A stretch of DNA of 64,000 nucleotides from Oceanobacillus sp. CFH 90083. Lineage in GTDB: Bacteria > Bacillota > Bacilli > Bacillales > Amphibacillaceae. The number at the start of each line of letters is the position of its first letter. The stretch's first letter is position 1. The position numbers were made by a program, and so were the translations under genes. Under the pieces are notes generated by a model, which saw only the letters and a program-made list of their open reading frames with translations, was not told the DNA's origin and made no database searches. Location: the NCBI RefSeq assembly GCF_009389585.1, contig NZ_VIYG01000005.1, positions 1 to 64,000 of the forward strand. Direction: 5' to 3'. Below, one piece after another: positions 63,411-64,000 of this stretch.

Positions 63411-64000
63411 TTATTTCATTTCCCTAACTACGACACGAACACCTTCTACACGAATTACTTTTACTTTCTTCCCTTTGTCAACAAAAGAGCCATCAGAAAC
63501 AACATCGATTGTTTCATTATTTAGTTCAACCAATCCGGAAGGGCGCAGCGGTGTTAATGAGATTCCTTCAAGTCCGACAAGCTCTAAACGGTTCACTGAG
63601 GATACATAACCTTCTTCTGTTGCAGTGCTGTCCCTTAAAACAATATGACGGAAAATCCCCTTATCCAGACCTATTCTTCTAAACAGGATGACAGCAATAA
63701 TCACAGTAATTAAAAAGGCAACTCCTATACTCATTGACATGTGCATCATATCATATCCTGACATGAATAAAGAGCCGATAACTGCGGCTATTCCAAGTAC
63801 TCCTAAAATACCTCCAGTTACAAAGAACTCCGCCACAATAAGACCGATACCAATTAGAAGAAGCAGAAGCGCCTCCATCCCTGCCAGCCCGGCAACAACA
63901 TGCCCATAAAAGAACAAAAGCAATGATAATAAACCTAAACTTCCCGGCACTCCAAAACCAGGGGAATACAGCTCCACAATCAGCCCGATACTGGCAACTG
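63411..64000 (-). CDS. yqeZ: NfeD-family protein YqeZ (5' end outside the window)
   Basis: Only the C-terminal part is inside the window. The frame remains open through position 64000 and reads [20 protein letters not shown] at the edge, which belongs to the first transmembrane segment of a full NfeD protein. About four to five helices and a C-terminal OB-fold domain ([37 protein letters not shown]) follow. The protease-like N-terminal domain of YqeZ is expected beyond the edge but not visible. An internal GTG at 63977 would be a false start. The floA gene follows directly. Confidence 0.9.
   Translation of the reverse strand, partial: VASIGLIVELYSPGFGVPGSLGLLSLLLFFYGHVVAGLAGMEALLLLLIGIGLIVAEFFVTGGILGVLGIAAVIGSLFMSGYDMMHMSMSIGVAFLITVIIAVILFRRIGLDKGIFRHIVLRDSTATEEGYVSSVNRLELVGLEGISLTPLRPSGLVELNNETIDVVSDGSFVDKGKKVKVIRVEGVRVVVREMK

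Overview
This 64 kb window is a chromosomal core segment of a low-GC, endospore-forming Bacillaceae bacterium. Gene content and order follow the Bacillus subtilis gcv-comG-yqg-yqf-sigA-glyQS-era-yqf block, with some B. subtilis members missing. The acidic C-termini and linkers, the cobalamin-dependent ribonucleotide reductase and the dispersed repeats suggest a halotolerant genus such as Oceanobacillus or Virgibacillus. That genus guess is inference. Most genes lie on the minus strand. No prophage, complete insertion sequence or CRISPR array is visible.

Region by region. (1) 0-4.6 kb: a GNAT acetyltransferase, a decayed second GNAT gene, a SIMPL-domain protein, ypsA next to a cotD-like spore coat gene, a cold-shock gene with a long leader, mntR, and an ABC-transporter gene cut off at its Walker A motif. 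(2) 4.6-14.8 kb: class II ribonucleotide reductase nrdJ behind what look like tandem NrdR boxes; a membrane rhodanese; the glycine-cleavage operon gcvT-gcvPA-gcvPB behind a tandem glycine riboswitch; and divergent yqhH-yqhG. (3) 14.9-20.7 kb: yqgW (too short for routine calling), yqgX, yqgY, the seven-gene comG DNA-uptake pseudopilus operon, and a divergent yqzE. (4) 20.7-28.7 kb: a lipoteichoic acid synthase family gene, glucokinase, yqgQ, a SpoVAF/GerA-family protein, rhomboid protease gluP, a small membrane protein, yqgN and rpmG. (5) 28.9-39.6 kb: an MltG-like pair, pbpA, an MFS protein, sodA, three tRNA loci of which two look degenerate, a Na/Pi transporter-PhoU protein, an NfeD protein, yqfZ, a yqfX-like gene and yqfT. 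A family of GC-richer intergenic repeats is concentrated here. (6) 39.7-53.5 kb: nfo, cshB, yqfO-trmK, cccA, the dnaG-sigA macromolecular synthesis operon, yqfL-ccpN, and glyQ-glyS behind a T-box. (7) 53.5-64 kb: recO, yqzL, era, dgkA, ybeY, pgpH, phoH, yqfD, yqfC, a basic Q-rich membrane protein, floA and the 3' part of yqeZ, which runs off the window.

Functionally the window combines DNA precursor supply and replication start-up (nrdJ, dnaG, sigA), ribosome and tRNA maturation (era, ybeY, trmK, cshB, glyQS, rpmG), envelope building (pbpA, LTA synthase, dgkA, floA/yqeZ), competence (comG) and sporulation functions (cotD-like, yqfC, yqfD, SpoVAF-like). The least ordinary items are the decaying tRNA cluster, the gene relics, and the dispersed repeats with the recurring GAGGATGTTC motif. 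I found no convincing wholly new multi-gene system.
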